Positions 8,862 to 20,805 are shown, counted from the first letter of the stretch. The stretch: 64,000 nucleotides of DNA from Photobacterium sp. TY1-4 (GCF_025398175.1 NZ_CP099734.1:3472001-3536000); one strand, 5' to 3'. The notes: generated from the letters alone by a model not told the origin. A program made the numbers and translations.

Positions 8862-11800
8862 TTATAGCACTGCCGCCGAGCGTTGGTGCAACTGGCTGAC
8901 CAGGGCCGCCAACGGCTGCGGCTTGCCAAACAGGTATCCCTGGGCATAGTCGACGCCCAGGGTGTCGAGCCGGGCCAGAATCGCCTCGTTCTCGACAAAT
9001 TCCGCCACCGTCTGCTTGCCCATTTTCTTGGCCAGGCCGTTAATGGCCTGCACCATCGCGAAGTCCATGTCATCATCGAGGATGTCACGCACGAACATGC
9101 CGTCGATCTTGATGATGTCGACCGGCATGCGTTTGAGATAACCGAACGAAGACAGCCCGGAGCCAAAATCATCCAACGAGATCAGGCATCCCAGCGCTTT
9201 GAGCTGGGTAAACAGGTGAATCGCTTCGCTGAGGTTGCCGATCGCTGCCGTCTCGGTGATCTCCAGGCAAATCTTGCCGGGCGGCAGCCCAGAGGTGCGG
9301 ATTTTTTCAATCAGGAACCCGACAAACTCGCGATTGCCCATCGACTGGCCCGACAGGTTAATGGCACAACGCGCCAGCGAGTCGACCGCCGTCGGGTGCG
9401 CCACCAGCCAGTCCAGCGTGGCATTGACCACATAACGGTCAATCAGGTGGGCCAGGTGATAGCGCTCAGCCGCCGGCATAAACAACCCGGGCGACACCAT
9501 CTCCCCCTGGCTGTCGCGGATTCGAACCAGGATTTCATAATGATGGGTATCCTGCGCCCCGCTCAGCGGCACGATTTGCTGCGCATGCAGCTCCAGCCGC
9601 TCTTCGGCCAGCGCCTTGCGGATCAGGGTCACACACTCCATCTCCAGCTCCCGGCGCTTGAGCTCCTCATCATCCGGATGATAAAGGTGCAGCCGGTTGC
9701 GTCCTTCATCTTTGGCGGCATAACAGGCGGTGTCGGCCTGCGCGTGCACCTGCTGGGTCGAGCCGGCGGTGTCATCAATCAGACGGATCCCGATGGAGCC
9801 GCTGAAACTGAAGCGGGTGTTTTGCCAGTAAAACTCGGCTTTATCCAGCAACTGCAGGATCTGCTCGCCCAGTGCCAGCGCTTCGGGCGCATCGCAATGA
9901 AAGAGCACAATGGCAAACTCATCGCCGCCGAGGCGCGACAGCACGGATTTCTCCGGCAAGATACCACGCAGCAACAAGGCAACCTGCTTCAGCGCTTCGT
10001 CCCCGGCGGCATGGCCGGCAGTGTCGTTAATCACCCGGAACTGATCCAGATCGATATAAAACATCGCATGGCGGGTCCCGTGCTCCCGGGCCTGTTGCAG
10101 TACCATCTCCAGCCGCTGCTCAAAATAGTTACGGTTGTAGAGATCGGTCAGGGGGTCGTGATTGGCCCGGTATTCCAGCTCGGCTTCCAATGCCCGGGTC
10201 GAGGAAATATCTTCCCCGACCAACAGCAACTGCCGCTTGGACTGGGTCGGACGAATGGTCTCCCGGATCCAGACCGTGCGGCCATCGGCACAGCGATAGC
10301 GCAACTGGCGACGCCAGACCTGCTGGGCATCACTCTCACGCGCTCCGGCAATGAACTGCTGCGGCAACGGCACCTCGTCCTGGTAGAAATCGGTCACCTT
10401 GTGGCCGAGCAGCTGGCGTTTGTCGTAACCGAGCAGCTCCGCGGCAAACTGATTCACCGACTGGATCCGGGACTGGCTATCGATGGCCAGCAAAATCACC
10501 GGCTGCTGCTCATAGAGCAGCCGGTAGCTGACTTCCCGCTCGCGCAACTTCTCTTCCATCTGATGGCGGGATGTGACGTCCCGGGCTTCAAACAGCAGCT
10601 GCTCATGCGCGCCGACGGAGGCCGGCATCCGTTTCATCGCCAAATCCAGTACCCGGCGGCCGTCTTCCTGGCTCTGGATTTCCACCTCCATCCGGATCCG
10701 CTGATCAGCCCAGGCCGACTGAAAGCCCTGGCTCAACCGGGTGGCCGTGTCCTGATCCCAGCAATGCCAACGCCAGATCGCGCGGTCATATTTCATCGCC
10801 GCGCGCCCCACCAGCTGCTGCAGCGCCAGATTACCGGACAGCAGCTTACCGCCGTCATCCAGGATCCCGATAAACTGGAAGCTCTGATCAAACACCCCTT
10901 CGAACAGGGCACGGCTTTGCTGCAACTTGGCCTCACTCTTGCGCAGCCGGCGAATAAACAGGCTGAGGAACACAATAATCGCGACCATCACCACCAGCAC
11001 CACGGCCATGATCCGCAGCTCCCGGTTATAGCGCTCATACCAGCTCAGGGGCTTGTTCAGTACCACCCCGGCTTCCGGCTCAATCAAGCCCCATCTCTGG
11101 AGGGCCTGATGGTTGAAGGTCGCCTGGTTGGCACTGGAAATAAAATAGGGATAAGTCTGGATGTCTCCCTGCACGATCCGCAGCAACAGCTCGCCGACCT
11201 GGCTGCCCTTGGACAAGGCGCCGCCCAGCATGCCGCCCACCGCGCCATGCTCAATCAGCTGGCTGTACGACGAATACACCGGGGCATTTGCATGTTTCAC
11301 CAGGGTCTGGATGAAGGGGACATTGTCCATGTAATGTCCTTGGCTATCGATAAAATAGCTGAGGTACAACAGGGCAGAATGCGCCGGCAACTGCGCCGAC
11401 CGGACGAAAACATCTTCAAATCGGCCCTGGTTGATACGGTGGACGGTCACGTTGGACGGGTGCGTGGCGACATACTCAGCAATCCCCCGCCACATCGCAT
11501 TGCCGGTATAGGTATTGTCGGCCAGCACATAAATTTGTTGCAGGTCCGGCTGGACCGACAGGGCCAGGGCGATATTATCCGACGGCTCGGTGATATCCAG
11601 CACCCCGGCCACCTTGCTCAGCCGCGCATGCCGGTCCGGGGCGTAATCGTCGATGCCGGTCATGATGACCGGCGTGTTGCCCACTTCCTCCGCCAGCTCG
11701 TTGACCAGCCACAAGGCGTGGTCATCCGTCACCACAATGGCCTTGTAGGTCTCCCGGCTCAGCTTGGTGCGGTAGATATCCAGCAACTCCTGCAGGTAGC

Positions 11801-11999
11801 TTTGCGACTGATAGCGTTTGCTGTCCATGTAGCTCACCTGGAGCGACACGCCGTGCGGCCGGACCGCGGCATCAATCCCGTCCTGCAGGGCATCCGTCCA
11901 GCCCATCCCCCGGTGGTAGGAATGGATCACCAGCGTCTCTTTCTCATAGGCCAGCGCGGGTGCCGCCAGCAGTACCATCAAAAAAGCAATAAAGCGCAT
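8862..11999 (-). CDS. Periplasmic-sensor GGDEF-EAL protein (c-di-GMP turnover)
   Basis: 1045 aa. A signal peptide (1-17) precedes an ABC-transporter substrate-binding-like periplasmic sensor (about 20-310, starting TLVIHSYHRGM). One membrane helix (about 330-350), two PAS-like domains (about 362-480 and 487-600), a GGDEF domain and a C-terminal EAL domain follow. GGDEF is intact at 691-695, but the product-inhibition RxxD that normally precedes it by five residues is replaced by PEKS. The EAL signature is EIL (822-824), with NLSG, EITET, DDFGSG (943-948), KID and the EFVE...Q residues all kept, so phosphodiesterase activity is plausible. Net activity cannot be told from sequence. Ligand unknown; the sensor family binds small molecules. 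Divergent from asnC, 117 bp apart. Confidence 0.93.
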   Translation of the reverse strand: MRFIAFLMVLLAAPALAYEKETLVIHSYHRGMGWTDALQDGIDAAVRPHGVSLQVSYMDSKRYQSQSYLQELLDIYRTKLSRETYKAIVVTDDHALWLVNELAEEVGNTPVIMTGIDDYAPDRHARLSKVAGVLDITEPSDNIALALSVQPDLQQIYVLADNTYTGNAMWRGIAEYVATHPSNVTVHRINQGRFEDVFVRSAQLPAHSALLYLSYFIDSQGHYMDNVPFIQTLVKHANAPVYSSYSQLIEHGAVGGMLGGALSKGSQVGELLLRIVQGDIQTYPYFISSANQATFNHQALQRWGLIEPEAGVVLNKPLSWYERYNRELRIMAVVLVVMVAIIVFLSLFIRRLRKSEAKLQQSRALFEGVFDQSFQFIGILDDGGKLLSGNLALQQLVGRAAMKYDRAIWRWHCWDQDTATRLSQGFQSAWADQRIRMEVEIQSQEDGRRVLDLAMKRMPASVGAHEQLLFEARDVTSRHQMEEKLREREVSYRLLYEQQPVILLAIDSQSRIQSVNQFAAELLGYDKRQLLGHKVTDFYQDEVPLPQQFIAGARESDAQQVWRRQLRYRCADGRTVWIRETIRPTQSKRQLLLVGEDISSTRALEAELEYRANHDPLTDLYNRNYFEQRLEMVLQQAREHGTRHAMFYIDLDQFRVINDTAGHAAGDEALKQVALLLRGILPEKSVLSRLGGDEFAIVLFHCDAPEALALGEQILQLLDKAEFYWQNTRFSFSGSIGIRLIDDTAGSTQQVHAQADTACYAAKDEGRNRLHLYHPDDEELKRRELEMECVTLIRKALAEERLELHAQQIVPLSGAQDTHHYEILVRIRDSQGEMVSPGLFMPAAERYHLAHLIDRYVVNATLDWLVAHPTAVDSLARCAINLSGQSMGNREFVGFLIEKIRTSGLPPGKICLEITETAAIGNLSEAIHLFTQLKALGCLISLDDFGSGLSSFGYLKRMPVDIIKIDGMFVRDILDDDMDFAMVQAINGLAKKMGKQTVAEFVENEAILARLDTLGVDYAQGYLFGKPQPLAALVSQLHQRSAAVL

Positions 12000-12116
12000 A
12001 AGCTGTCAGGGTTCCTGTGGGTCAACGTTCGCACCAGGACGGATTTCAGTCGCGACGAGAAGTCGCACAGTATAAGATATGACCGGTATCGGATAAACAA
12101 CAGACACAGGAAAACC

Positions 12117-12578
12117 ATGACCCAGCCGCCACGGATTGATGACTTAGACCGCGATATTCTCAATGCGCTGATGAACGATGCCCGGATCCCTTATGCCGAA
12201 ATGGCGAAGCGCTTTCAGGTCAGCCCGGCAACGGTTCACGTCCGGGTCGAAAAGATGCGGGCCGCCAACATCATCACCGGCACCGAAGTGGTGATCAATC
12301 CCAAGTTGCTCGGCTATGACGTGTGCTGCTTTATCGGCATCAACCTCAATGCCGCCCGGGATTACCACTCGGCCCTCGCCAAGCTCAACGAGCTCGATGA
12401 AGTCGTGGAGGCCTACTACACCACCGGGGCGTACAATATTTTCGTCAAGCTGATGTGCAAGTCGATTGAAGAGCTGCAATATGTACTGATCGACAAGCTG
12501 CAGGCCATTGACGAAGTGCAATCCACGGAAACCCTGATTTCGCTGCAAAACCCGATCAACCGCAACGTCAAACCCTGA
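12117..12578 (+). CDS. asnC: Lrp/AsnC-family regulator AsnC
   Basis: 153 aa from an ATG preceded by AGGAAA. Residues 8-60 form the winged HTH (LDRDILNALMNDARIPYAEM and SPATVHVRVEKM). The rest is the RAM effector domain, with the family-typical YDVCCFIGI and STETLISLQNPI. It closely resembles E. coli AsnC, the asparagine-responsive activator of asnA. asnA is not in the window, so the target here is unknown. An open antisense frame of the neighbouring GGDEF-EAL gene runs in phase into asnC from the left; I treat that as chance, because homology begins exactly at 12117. Confidence 0.95.
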   Translation: MTQPPRIDDLDRDILNALMNDARIPYAEMAKRFQVSPATVHVRVEKMRAANIITGTEVVINPKLLGYDVCCFIGINLNAARDYHSALAKLNELDEVVEAYYTTGAYNIFVKLMCKSIEELQYVLIDKLQAIDEVQSTETLISLQNPINRNVKP

Positions 12579-12620
12579 TCGCCGGGCGCCGCCATCATCC
12601 GACCGTGTCGGCGCAGAGAC

Positions 12621-12652
12621 AAAAAAAGGGTTGATGCCGCAACATCAACCCT
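12621..12652 (-). terminator. Terminator of hemB
   Basis: Ten-base-pair stem (12627-12636 with 12643-12652), loop of six. The A-run at 12621-12627 becomes the T-run on the minus strand. It begins 25 bp after the hemB stop. Confidence 0.9.
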
Positions 12653-12677
12653 GAGTCTGATTCTGATCTCGCCCGCC

Positions 12678-13853
<1,176 letters not shown>

Positions 13854-14633
13854 TCAGATGGCGAAAAATGCCTTGGTTGTCGCACAAGATTGTTTCATCA
13901 CAGTCGCTGCGTCCTGCCCCCGGCACTCGGCGATCACCCCGGCGATATGCGGCAGATACTTCGGCTCATTGCGGCTGGATTTCGGCTTCGGGCGATAGTC
14001 CCGCGGCAACAGATACGGGCAGTCGGTTTCGATCATCAGCCGCGCATCGGGGATCAGCCCGACCAGCGCGCGCAACTCGGTGCCGCGGCGCTCATCACAG
14101 ACCCAGCCGGTAATGCCGATATGCAGATCCAAATCCAGGCACTCCCGAAGCTCGGCTTCACTGCCGGTGAAGCAATGCAGCACCGCAGCCGGCAGCTGGT
14201 CGCGCCAGGGTTTGAGGATCGCAACAAACCGCGGATGGGCATCACGGCAGTGCATGAACACCGGCAGGTTCAGTTCAGCGGCCAGTGCCAGCTGGGCTTC
14301 AAACACCGCTTCCTGCTGCGGGCGTGGTGAGAAATCGCGGTTGAAATCCAGCCCGCATTCGCCCACAGCCACCACCGCCGGCTCGCCCGCCAACGCCCGG
14401 ATTTCCGGCAGGGTCAGGTCAGCTACGGTTTTGGCATCGTGCGGATGCACCCCGGCGGTACTGTAGCAGTACCCCGGCCACTGCCGGGCCAGTGCCAGCG
14501 CGTCGCGGCTTTCCGCAATGCTGGTCCCGGTCAGGATCAGCCCCTCGACCCCGGCCGCCTGCGCGCGGGCCACCACGTCGTCCCGATCTTTATCAAACCG
14601 GCTGTTGGTCAGGTTCACCCCGATATCAATCAT
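13854..14633 (-). CDS. tatD: TatD-family metal-dependent 3'-5' nuclease
   Basis: 259 aa. Begins [20 protein letters not shown], the TatD-proper version of the metal motif. The paralogues YcfH/YjjV start with a HxH motif instead. Further ligands: [35 protein letters not shown] and [11 protein letters not shown]. Known TatD enzymes degrade single-stranded DNA/RNA and are not needed for Tat export despite the gene position. Separated from tatC by a terminator at 14677-14699, so probably transcribed at least partly on its own. Confidence 0.95.
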   Translation of the reverse strand: MIDIGVNLTNSRFDKDRDDVVARAQAAGVEGLILTGTSIAESRDALALARQWPGYCYSTAGVHPHDAKTVADLTLPEIRALAGEPAVVAVGECGLDFNRDFSPRPQQEAVFEAQLALAAELNLPVFMHCRDAHPRFVAILKPWRDQLPAAVLHCFTGSEAELRECLDLDLHIGITGWVCDERRGTELRALVGLIPDARLMIETDCPYLLPRDYRPKPKSSRNEPKYLPHIAGVIAECRGQDAATVMKQSCATTKAFFAI

Positions 14634-14676
14634 GCTGTGTTATCCGTGTTGTGTTCATCCGGGGCCATTTTGCCAT

Positions 14677-14699
14677 AAAAAAACCGGCCGGAGCCGGTT
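14677..14699 (-). terminator. Terminator between tatC and tatD
   Basis: Seven-bp GC-rich stem AACCGGC/GCCGGTT (14682-14688, 14693-14699). The run of As at 14677-14683 gives a T-run on the minus strand. Lies 19 bp after the tatC stop. Confidence 0.88.
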
Positions 14700-14717
14700 C
14701 TTCTCGAACGTTCGCGA

Positions 14718-15485
14718 TTAATCGCCGTCGCGCCCGGCCGTTTCAGTTTCGTCTTCTTCTGCTACTTCCCGGACATAAAAACGGGCGCAGAACAGGCCTA
14801 CTTCAAACAGCAGGCACATCGGGACGGCCAGCAATGTCTGGGAAATAATATCCGGCGGGGTCAGCATCATCCCGACCACAAAGGCACCCACAATAATGTA
14901 CGGCCGCTTCTGGCGCAGGCTTTGCGGATCCGTCGCGCCGGTCCAGCACAGCAGGATAATGGCCACCGGGATCTCAAAGGCAATCCCGAACGCCAGGAAC
15001 AGGGCCAGCACAAAATCGAGGTAACTGGCGATGTCCGTGGCCACCTGCACCCCTTCCGGGGCAATACTGGTAAAAAAGCCGAACACCAGCGGGAACACGA
15101 CAAAGTAGGCAAAGGCGACCCCGGCGTAGAACAGCAGTGAGCTGGAAAACAGCAACGGCATGATCAACCGGCGTTCATGCTTATACAAACCCGGCGCGAT
15201 AAAAGCCCAGACCTGATAGAGGATCATCGGCACCGCGACAAACACGGACGTCACCAGAGTCAGCTTGATCGGCGTAAAGAAGGGGGAAGCCACATCGGTC
15301 GCAATCATGCTGGCGCCTTCCGGCAATCGCTCTACCAGCGGTGCCGACAGGAAAGCATAAATATCGTTGGCGAACCACACCAACCCCAGAAAGACCAGGA
15401 AGACACTCAGAATAGAGCGCAGCAGCCGATTCCGCAGCTCGATCAAATGGCTGAACAACGGTTGCGTTTCTTCAACGGTAGACAT
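14718..15485 (-). CDS. tatC: Sec-independent translocase subunit TatC
   Basis: Multi-spanning receptor for twin-arginine signal peptides in the inner membrane. ATG at 15485 gives 255 aa beginning [20 protein letters not shown], the conserved cytoplasmic N-terminus. Six hydrophobic segments are visible, plus the [13 protein letters not shown] periplasmic stretch and a charged tail ([13 protein letters not shown]). A longer in-frame extension to 15572 would overlap tatB and is not expected. Ten bp after tatB. Confidence 0.97.
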   Translation of the reverse strand: MSTVEETQPLFSHLIELRNRLLRSILSVFLVFLGLVWFANDIYAFLSAPLVERLPEGASMIATDVASPFFTPIKLTLVTSVFVAVPMILYQVWAFIAPGLYKHERRLIMPLLFSSSLLFYAGVAFAYFVVFPLVFGFFTSIAPEGVQVATDIASYLDFVLALFLAFGIAFEIPVAIILLCWTGATDPQSLRQKRPYIIVGAFVVGMMLTPPDIISQTLLAVPMCLLFEVGLFCARFYVREVAEEDETETAGRDGD

Positions 15486-15495
15486 AGCGATGTAA

Positions 15496-15843
15496 TTAAT
15501 CCTGCTTATGAGAAGTGGTTGCTGAGGCTCGCTCGTTGTTGTCTGCTTTATCGGCATACGGGCGCTGTACATCGGCAGCGGCCTGCTTGAGTTCTTCTAC
15601 CGAATTACGCAGTTCCGGTGACAGATCTTTCATGCCCATTTGCTCTGCTTTTCTCAGATTTTCCTGCAGCTCCTGGATTTTCATCTCCTGGGACAGTTCA
15701 TCCTTGACCGCATTCGCCATATTCCGAGCAGCGCCTACCCAGCGCGATACCGAACGGATCGCGACAGGCAGACGTTCCGGCCCCAGTACGACCAATCCCA
15801 CCACGGAGATCAGTATTAACTCCCAGAACCCGATATCAAACAC
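15496..15843 (-). CDS. tatB: Sec-independent translocase subunit TatB
   Basis: 115 aa. N-terminal membrane helix ([20 protein letters not shown]), the GPERLP hinge, then an amphipathic helix ([18 protein letters not shown]) and a polar tail. The E in FWEL distinguishes TatB from TatA. Three bp from tatA, ten bp from tatC. Confidence 0.97.
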   Translation of the reverse strand: MFDIGFWELILISVVGLVVLGPERLPVAIRSVSRWVGAARNMANAVKDELSQEMKIQELQENLRKAEQMGMKDLSPELRNSVEELKQAAADVQRPYADKADNNERASATTSHKQD

Positions 15844-15846
15844 GTG

Positions 15847-16092
15847 TTAAACCTGCTCTTTATCTTTCTGGCTCTTCTGAGCCTGCTCGCCCTGACCATC
15901 GGCCAGTTTCTTCTGCTCGAAATCCGCATCTGCGTCTTTCTTGGCAGTTGTGTCCTCATCACCGATGGCTTTTTTGAACCCTTTGACTGCCGAACCGAGA
16001 TCGCCGCCCAGCGAACGCAGCTTCTTGGTGCCGAACAGCAGCACAATGATCAATGCAATGATGAGCAATTGCCAGATACTAATACCACCCAT
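15847..16092 (-). CDS. tatA: Sec-independent translocase subunit TatA
   Basis: 81 aa. Short membrane helix ([17 protein letters not shown]), a FGTKKL hinge and amphipathic helix [11 protein letters not shown], then a charged tail. Forms the protein-conducting assembly with TatBC. The start has AGAGGT upstream. The 66-bp gap to ubiB contains an A/T-rich TATATA that may be a promoter. Confidence 0.97.
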   Translation of the reverse strand: MGGISIWQLLIIALIIVLLFGTKKLRSLGGDLGSAVKGFKKAIGDEDTTAKKDADADFEQKKLADGQGEQAQKSQKDKEQV

Positions 16093-16158
16093 GCTTGTTT
16101 TACCTCTGCGAATTATGGTTGATCACAAAATGATATATATTAAAGCCTACTTTAACCG

Positions 16159-17796
16159 CTATTTGCGGCAAGCACGCCATCCGAGTAACCAAAACGTGAC
16201 CCCTGTTACGGCTGAAAGCGCCGGATAAGTTTCAATCTGATTACTAAAAAGTATGGCAGAACATACAACCAGGGTCGCACCAATGCCAAAATAGAATCTC
16301 GCCTGGCCCTGATAGCGCCGACTGGCCATGAAATTGTCGTACAGGGTATCAATGCGCTGGTTCAATGCATTGCCCTGGCGCAAACTATCGTAAATGAGTT
16401 CCGGCAATTCTGGTAATTTCTCGGCCCAGAACGGCGCCCGGGTCTTGACCCCTTCGATCACGGCTTGCGGCCCGACCTGACGCGACATCCAGTCTTCCAG
16501 AAACGGCTTGGCGGTCACCCACAGATCCAGCTGCGGATACAGCTGTCGGCCCAACCCTTCAACGTAGAGCAGGGTTTTCTGCAGCAGCACCAGTTGCGGC
16601 TGCACTTCCATATGAAAGCGGCGCGCGGTATTAAACAGGTTCAGCAACACATGGCCGAACGAAATTTCCGCCAGCGGCTTTTCAAAAATCGGCTCGCACA
16701 CCGTGCGGATCGCGAACTCAAAATCATCGATATTGGTGTTTTTCGGCACCCAGCCCGAATCCACATGCAGCTCCGCCACCTTGCGGTAGTCGCGGTGGAA
16801 AAACGCCAGCAGGTTCTCGGCCAGGTAGCGCTTGTCTTCGCGGTTCAGCGTCCCAACGATGCCGCAGTCGAGGGCAATCCACTGCGGATTCTGCGGGTTT
16901 TTCCGCGAAACGAAAATATTGCCCGGGTGCATGTCGGCATGGAAAAAACTGTCACGGAACACCTGGGTGAAAAAGACCGTCACCGCATTTTCCGACAGCA
17001 CTTTCAGATCCGTGCCGTTGGCCACCAGCGCCTCGATATCCGACACCTGAATGCCGTAAATCCGCTCCATCACCAGCAGCCGCTCGCTGCTGAGATCCGA
17101 GTAGACTTCCGGCACATAGAGCATATCGCTACCTTCAAAATTGCGCCGTAGCTGGATCCCGTTGGCCGCTTCGCGCATCAGGTTCAGCTCATCGAGCAAG
17201 GTGCGCTCATATTCGCGGATCACTTCCACCGGACGCAACCGACGCGCTTCAGGCCAGGCTCGAGCCACAATCCGGGCCATCCGGTACATCAGTTTGATGT
17301 CCGCCTGGATCACCGGCAGGATGTCCGGGCGGATCACCTTGAGCACTACCTCGCGCCCGTCAGATTTCAGGGTCGCGGTATGAACCTGGGCAATCGACGC
17401 CGAGGCCAGCGGGGTTTCATCAAAGTCATCAAACCAGGTTTCCAGCGGCCCGCCCAACGACTGCTCCATCTGCTGCTTGGCCAGCTTACCGTCAAACGGG
17501 GCCACCTGATCCTGCAGCATCGCCAGCTGATCGGCGATATGCGGCGGAAACAGATCGCGCCGGGTCGACATCATCTGACCAAACTTGATCCAGACCGGTC
17601 CCAGCTCCTGTAAGGCAAGACGCAGGCGCACGCCCAAAGGCTGATCGGCATATTCGTTCTTCATCCAGAACAGCGACTTGCGCATCATCTTCGGCAGCTT
17701 GACCCGCGGATCATCGGGCAGGAAATCATCCAGCCCGTAACGCAGCTTCACCGCCGTGATCTGATAGAGGCGCTTAAATTCCGATGAGGTCATCAT
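16159..17796 (-). CDS. ubiB: Ubiquinone biosynthesis regulatory kinase-like protein UbiB
   Basis: 545 aa, ABC1/ADCK family, needed for ubiquinone synthesis. Shows the KxGQ motif as [16 protein letters not shown] (near 90), the Ala-rich loop [10 protein letters not shown] (near 150), VLKVIRP, and the catalytic-like [11 protein letters not shown] (near 305) and ALDCGIVG. Two C-terminal hydrophobic segments (about 495-540) anchor it in the inner membrane. Starts inside the end of ubiJ (ATGA overlap). Confidence 0.97.
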   Translation of the reverse strand: MMTSSEFKRLYQITAVKLRYGLDDFLPDDPRVKLPKMMRKSLFWMKNEYADQPLGVRLRLALQELGPVWIKFGQMMSTRRDLFPPHIADQLAMLQDQVAPFDGKLAKQQMEQSLGGPLETWFDDFDETPLASASIAQVHTATLKSDGREVVLKVIRPDILPVIQADIKLMYRMARIVARAWPEARRLRPVEVIREYERTLLDELNLMREAANGIQLRRNFEGSDMLYVPEVYSDLSSERLLVMERIYGIQVSDIEALVANGTDLKVLSENAVTVFFTQVFRDSFFHADMHPGNIFVSRKNPQNPQWIALDCGIVGTLNREDKRYLAENLLAFFHRDYRKVAELHVDSGWVPKNTNIDDFEFAIRTVCEPIFEKPLAEISFGHVLLNLFNTARRFHMEVQPQLVLLQKTLLYVEGLGRQLYPQLDLWVTAKPFLEDWMSRQVGPQAVIEGVKTRAPFWAEKLPELPELIYDSLRQGNALNQRIDTLYDNFMASRRYQGQARFYFGIGATLVVCSAILFSNQIETYPALSAVTGVTFWLLGWRACRK

Positions 17797-18404
17797 ACAG
17801 CAGCACGCTCCAGGATCTGGTTCAGGCGCGACTCGAGCCGGGCCACATCGGTGCGTAGATCATCGACCTGATCGGCAAAATACGCCACTTCCAGCGCCTG
17901 CGGCGCCAGTCGCCACTCTTCGGTAATGACTTCGGCCAGATCCCGCTGACGACGCTCGACACCGCGACGGATCGTCTCGACGCCGTTTTTAAGGCCGCTG
18001 ACGACCGTGTGGGCCACGATATCACCGGTATATTGCGATAATATTTCGGCGACATCCGGCTTTAAGCCACTGAGAAACGAGGAAAATTGCTGAGCCAACT
18101 GAATATCGCCGTCAAGCGAAAGCTTATCGGCCTTGATCAGCTGGGTCAGGTTGGCCTGCTGGCGCAACTCCGGCAGCACGCTGAGATTCAACGCCAGACG
18201 ACAGTCCACGTCCCCTTCATAGGCTGCCAGCACATCAATCTGCTGGCTGAAGATAAAAATCAACTGCTTGTTGAATTCATTCAGGGTCACGCTGATCGCT
18301 TTGCCGCGCAGGCGGGCCAGACGGCGCTGGCTGTCAGCATCGTCTTTGAGCAGCGCGTTGAGTGAGGTTTCAATGGCGCCGGTTACAAGAGCATCGATGG
18401 GCAT
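17793..18404 (-). CDS. ubiJ: Ubiquinone biosynthesis accessory factor UbiJ
   Basis: 203 aa from the ATG at 18404 ([13 protein letters not shown]), preceded by GAGGATATT. Contains an SCP2-like lipid-binding fold in the N-terminal two thirds (about 10-115) and a helical C-terminus that may be coiled-coil. In enterics UbiJ with UbiK scaffolds the soluble ubiquinone-synthesis complex. Between ubiE (7-bp gap) and ubiB (4-bp overlap), the usual order. Confidence 0.94.
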   Translation of the reverse strand: MPIDALVTGAIETSLNALLKDDADSQRRLARLRGKAISVTLNEFNKQLIFIFSQQIDVLAAYEGDVDCRLALNLSVLPELRQQANLTQLIKADKLSLDGDIQLAQQFSSFLSGLKPDVAEILSQYTGDIVAHTVVSGLKNGVETIRRGVERRQRDLAEVITEEWRLAPQALEVAYFADQVDDLRTDVARLESRLNQILERAAV

Positions 18405-18411
18405 AATATCC

Positions 18412-19167
18412 TCAGAATTTGTAGCCACGGTGCAGCGCGACAATCCCGCCGGTCAGGTTGTAGTAACGGGTCTGCTCAAAACCGGCCTCCTGCATCATCC
18501 CTTCCAGGGTGTCCTGATCCGGGTGCATGCGAATGGATTCAGCCAAATAACGGTAACTGTCAGCATCGTTGGCGATCAACTCACCCATTTTCGGCAACAG
18601 GTGGAACGAATAGGCGTCGTAGACTTTGGACAACGGCGCGAAGACCGGCTTGGAGAACTCCAGCACCAGCAGGCGGCCGCCCGGCTTGAGCACCCGGTAC
18701 ATCGAGCGCAGGGCTTTGTCTTTATCCGTCACGTTACGCAGGCAGAAACTGATGGTAATACAGTCGAAATAATCATCCGGAAACGGCAGCTCCTCAGCAT
18801 TGGCCTGCACATAACCGATGTTGCCGACAATGCCGTTGTCGCGCATCTTGCTGCGGCCAACCTTGAGCATCGAGTTATTGATATCGGCCAGGATCACCTG
18901 CCCTTCATCGCCGACCATGCGCGAGAACTTGGCCGCCAGGTCGCCGGTACCACCGCCCAGATCCAGAACACGCTGGCCACGACGCACACCACTACAATCA
19001 ATCGTAAACCGCTTCCACACCCGATGGATGCCCATCGACATCAGGTCATTCATGATGTCGTACTTGGTCGCTACCGAGTGGAAAACTTCTGCAACCAGCT
19101 CCGCTTTTTCGTCCTTGGCCACGGTGCGATAGCCAAAATGGGTTTTATCTTGTGTCGTGTCCGTCAT
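18412..19167 (-). CDS. ubiE: Ubiquinone/menaquinone C-methyltransferase UbiE
   Basis: SAM-dependent C-methylation step in both ubiquinone and menaquinone synthesis. 251 aa with the signature [17 protein letters not shown] (near 36-52), SAM motif [12 protein letters not shown] (near 68-79), and [20 protein letters not shown] near 143-162. First gene of ubiE-ubiJ-ubiB. Confidence 0.98.
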   Translation of the reverse strand: MTDTTQDKTHFGYRTVAKDEKAELVAEVFHSVATKYDIMNDLMSMGIHRVWKRFTIDCSGVRRGQRVLDLGGGTGDLAAKFSRMVGDEGQVILADINNSMLKVGRSKMRDNGIVGNIGYVQANAEELPFPDDYFDCITISFCLRNVTDKDKALRSMYRVLKPGGRLLVLEFSKPVFAPLSKVYDAYSFHLLPKMGELIANDADSYRYLAESIRMHPDQDTLEGMMQEAGFEQTRYYNLTGGIVALHRGYKF

Positions 19168-19239
19168 GCTATTTCCGTCATGCTAACTCTCTGTATTGAT
19201 CGGCTTAGTGTACTTGATGGCTGCGATTTGCTCAAAGCA

Positions 19240-20805
19240 CTACGACAAATCATTTCCTGCCGATGTGGCCGCGATCCGGTCCATCGCAGCGTCCGGTGAT
19301 GCCGGGGCCGCCCGCTCCCGCGCGAGCGTTGCCAAAGACTGCTCGGCCAGCGCCGGATTAATGTCCCGTTTCACTTCGACCCCGAGTGACTTGAAGCTCT
19401 CCGCCTGGCGGATCACATTCCCCCGGCCATGCACCAGTTTGTTCATCGCGCCCTGGTAGCTCTGGCTGGCCTTGTCCAGCGAGGCGCCGACCGCTTCCAT
19501 ATCGCAGACAAACAGCCGCAGCTTGTCGTACAACTTCCCGGCCCGCTCGGCGATCTGCTTGGCATTCTGATTCTGACGCTCGTTGCGCCACAGGTTATTG
19601 ATGGTGCGCAGCGCCACCAGCAGGGTGGTCGGGCTGACCAGCATGATATTGTGCTCCATCGCATCGCGGATCAGCGCCGGGTCGGCTTCCACCGCCGCCT
19701 GGAAGGCCGGTTCGACCGGGATGAACATCAATACATAGTCGAGGCTGCGAATGCCGTGCAGCTGATGGTAGTCTTTGCGGCTCAGGCCGCGGATGTGGCT
19801 GCGGATCGAGGCGATATGCTCGCTCATCGCCAGCTCCTGCTCCGCCACGGTGTCGGCATTGAAAAAGCGCTCATAGGCGATCAGCGACATCTTGGCATCG
19901 ATCACCACCTCTTTCTCCTGCGGCAGATGGACCACCACATCCGGCTGATAGCGCTTACCTTCTTCGTTTTCCAGGCTGATCTGGGTCTGGTACTCGTGGC
20001 CTTCTCGCAGTCCCGACTCGGTCAGCACCCGCGCCAGCACCACTTCGCCCCAGTTGCCCTGCGCTTTATTATCCCCTTTCAGGGCCTGGGTCAGGTTGAC
20101 GGCTTCGCGCGCCATCTGCTCATTGAGCTGCTTGAGGTTGTTGATCTCATGCACCAGAGTATGGCGCTCGCGTGCTTCCTGGCTGAAGTTGTCGTTGACT
20201 TGTTTCTTGAACCCTTCCAACTGCTCACGCAGCGGGCCGAGCAGCGTCGCCAGACTGAGCTTATTCTGCTCATCCACACTACGGCTCTTTTGTTCAAACA
20301 ACCGGTTGGCCAGGCTTTCAAACTGCACCCGCAGCCGCTCTTCGGCATTTTCCAGCAGCGCGATTTTCTCATCGGCGGCTTTTTGCTCTTCAAAATGGCG
20401 CGCTTCCTGCTCGCGCAGATCGGCTTCCAGCCCGGCATTGGCCATCCGGGCATTGTCCAGTTGCTCGCTCAGGTACTGTTTCTCGTTTTTCACCGCCTCA
20501 AAGTGGCGCATTTTCTCCAGCGCCGCGGCCAGCCGGGCGTGCATCTGGCGCAGCTCAGAAGTCAGGCGATCCCGCTCGACATCCAGCTCGTCGAGATCCT
20601 GGTTGCGCTCGGCTAACTGAGCACTGAGGTAGGCTTCCTGGCTCTGTGCCAGGCGCTGATCCGCCTCACTCTGCTGCTGGTACAGTGCCAGTTGCTGCGC
20701 CATGCGCCCTCTCATCCACAGCCCCGTGATCACGCTGGCCACCGTTGCCCCCGTCAGAGCAGCGACCACAGCTAGCCCGCTCCCTGTAAGCCACTCAGTT
20801 ATCAT
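19240..20805 (-). CDS. rmuC: DNA recombination protein RmuC
   Basis: 521 aa. An N-terminal membrane anchor (about 10-30) is followed by a long coiled coil (about 35-190). The RmuC domain (about 215-430) contains QGNWGEVVLARVLTESGL, YQPDVVVHLPQEKEVVIDAK and AMEHNIMLVSPTTLLVALR, which resemble a PD-(D/E)XK-like nuclease core. In E. coli it limits inversions at short inverted repeats; activity not shown directly. 72 bp upstream of ubiE, as in related genomes. Confidence 0.95.
   Translation of the reverse strand: MITEWLTGSGLAVVAALTGATVASVITGLWMRGRMAQQLALYQQQSEADQRLAQSQEAYLSAQLAERNQDLDELDVERDRLTSELRQMHARLAAALEKMRHFEAVKNEKQYLSEQLDNARMANAGLEADLREQEARHFEEQKAADEKIALLENAEERLRVQFESLANRLFEQKSRSVDEQNKLSLATLLGPLREQLEGFKKQVNDNFSQEARERHTLVHEINNLKQLNEQMAREAVNLTQALKGDNKAQGNWGEVVLARVLTESGLREGHEYQTQISLENEEGKRYQPDVVVHLPQEKEVVIDAKMSLIAYERFFNADTVAEQELAMSEHIASIRSHIRGLSRKDYHQLHGIRSLDYVLMFIPVEPAFQAAVEADPALIRDAMEHNIMLVSPTTLLVALRTINNLWRNERQNQNAKQIAERAGKLYDKLRLFVCDMEAVGASLDKASQSYQGAMNKLVHGRGNVIRQAESFKSLGVEVKRDINPALAEQSLATLARERAAPASPDAAMDRIAATSAGNDLS

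Noticed and set aside
8883..12578. A 1231-codon plus-strand frame opposite the GGDEF-EAL gene and running in phase into asnC
   Set aside because: Its first 1078 codons are the reverse complement of a clearly real gene, have low-complexity His/Gln/Arg-rich composition and no recognisable domain. AsnC homology and a proper ribosome site begin at 12117. The open antisense frame is a by-product of GC-rich codon use.
19429..20616. A 395-codon plus-strand frame opposite rmuC
   Set aside because: Antisense shadow; the minus-strand frame has coherent RmuC domains.
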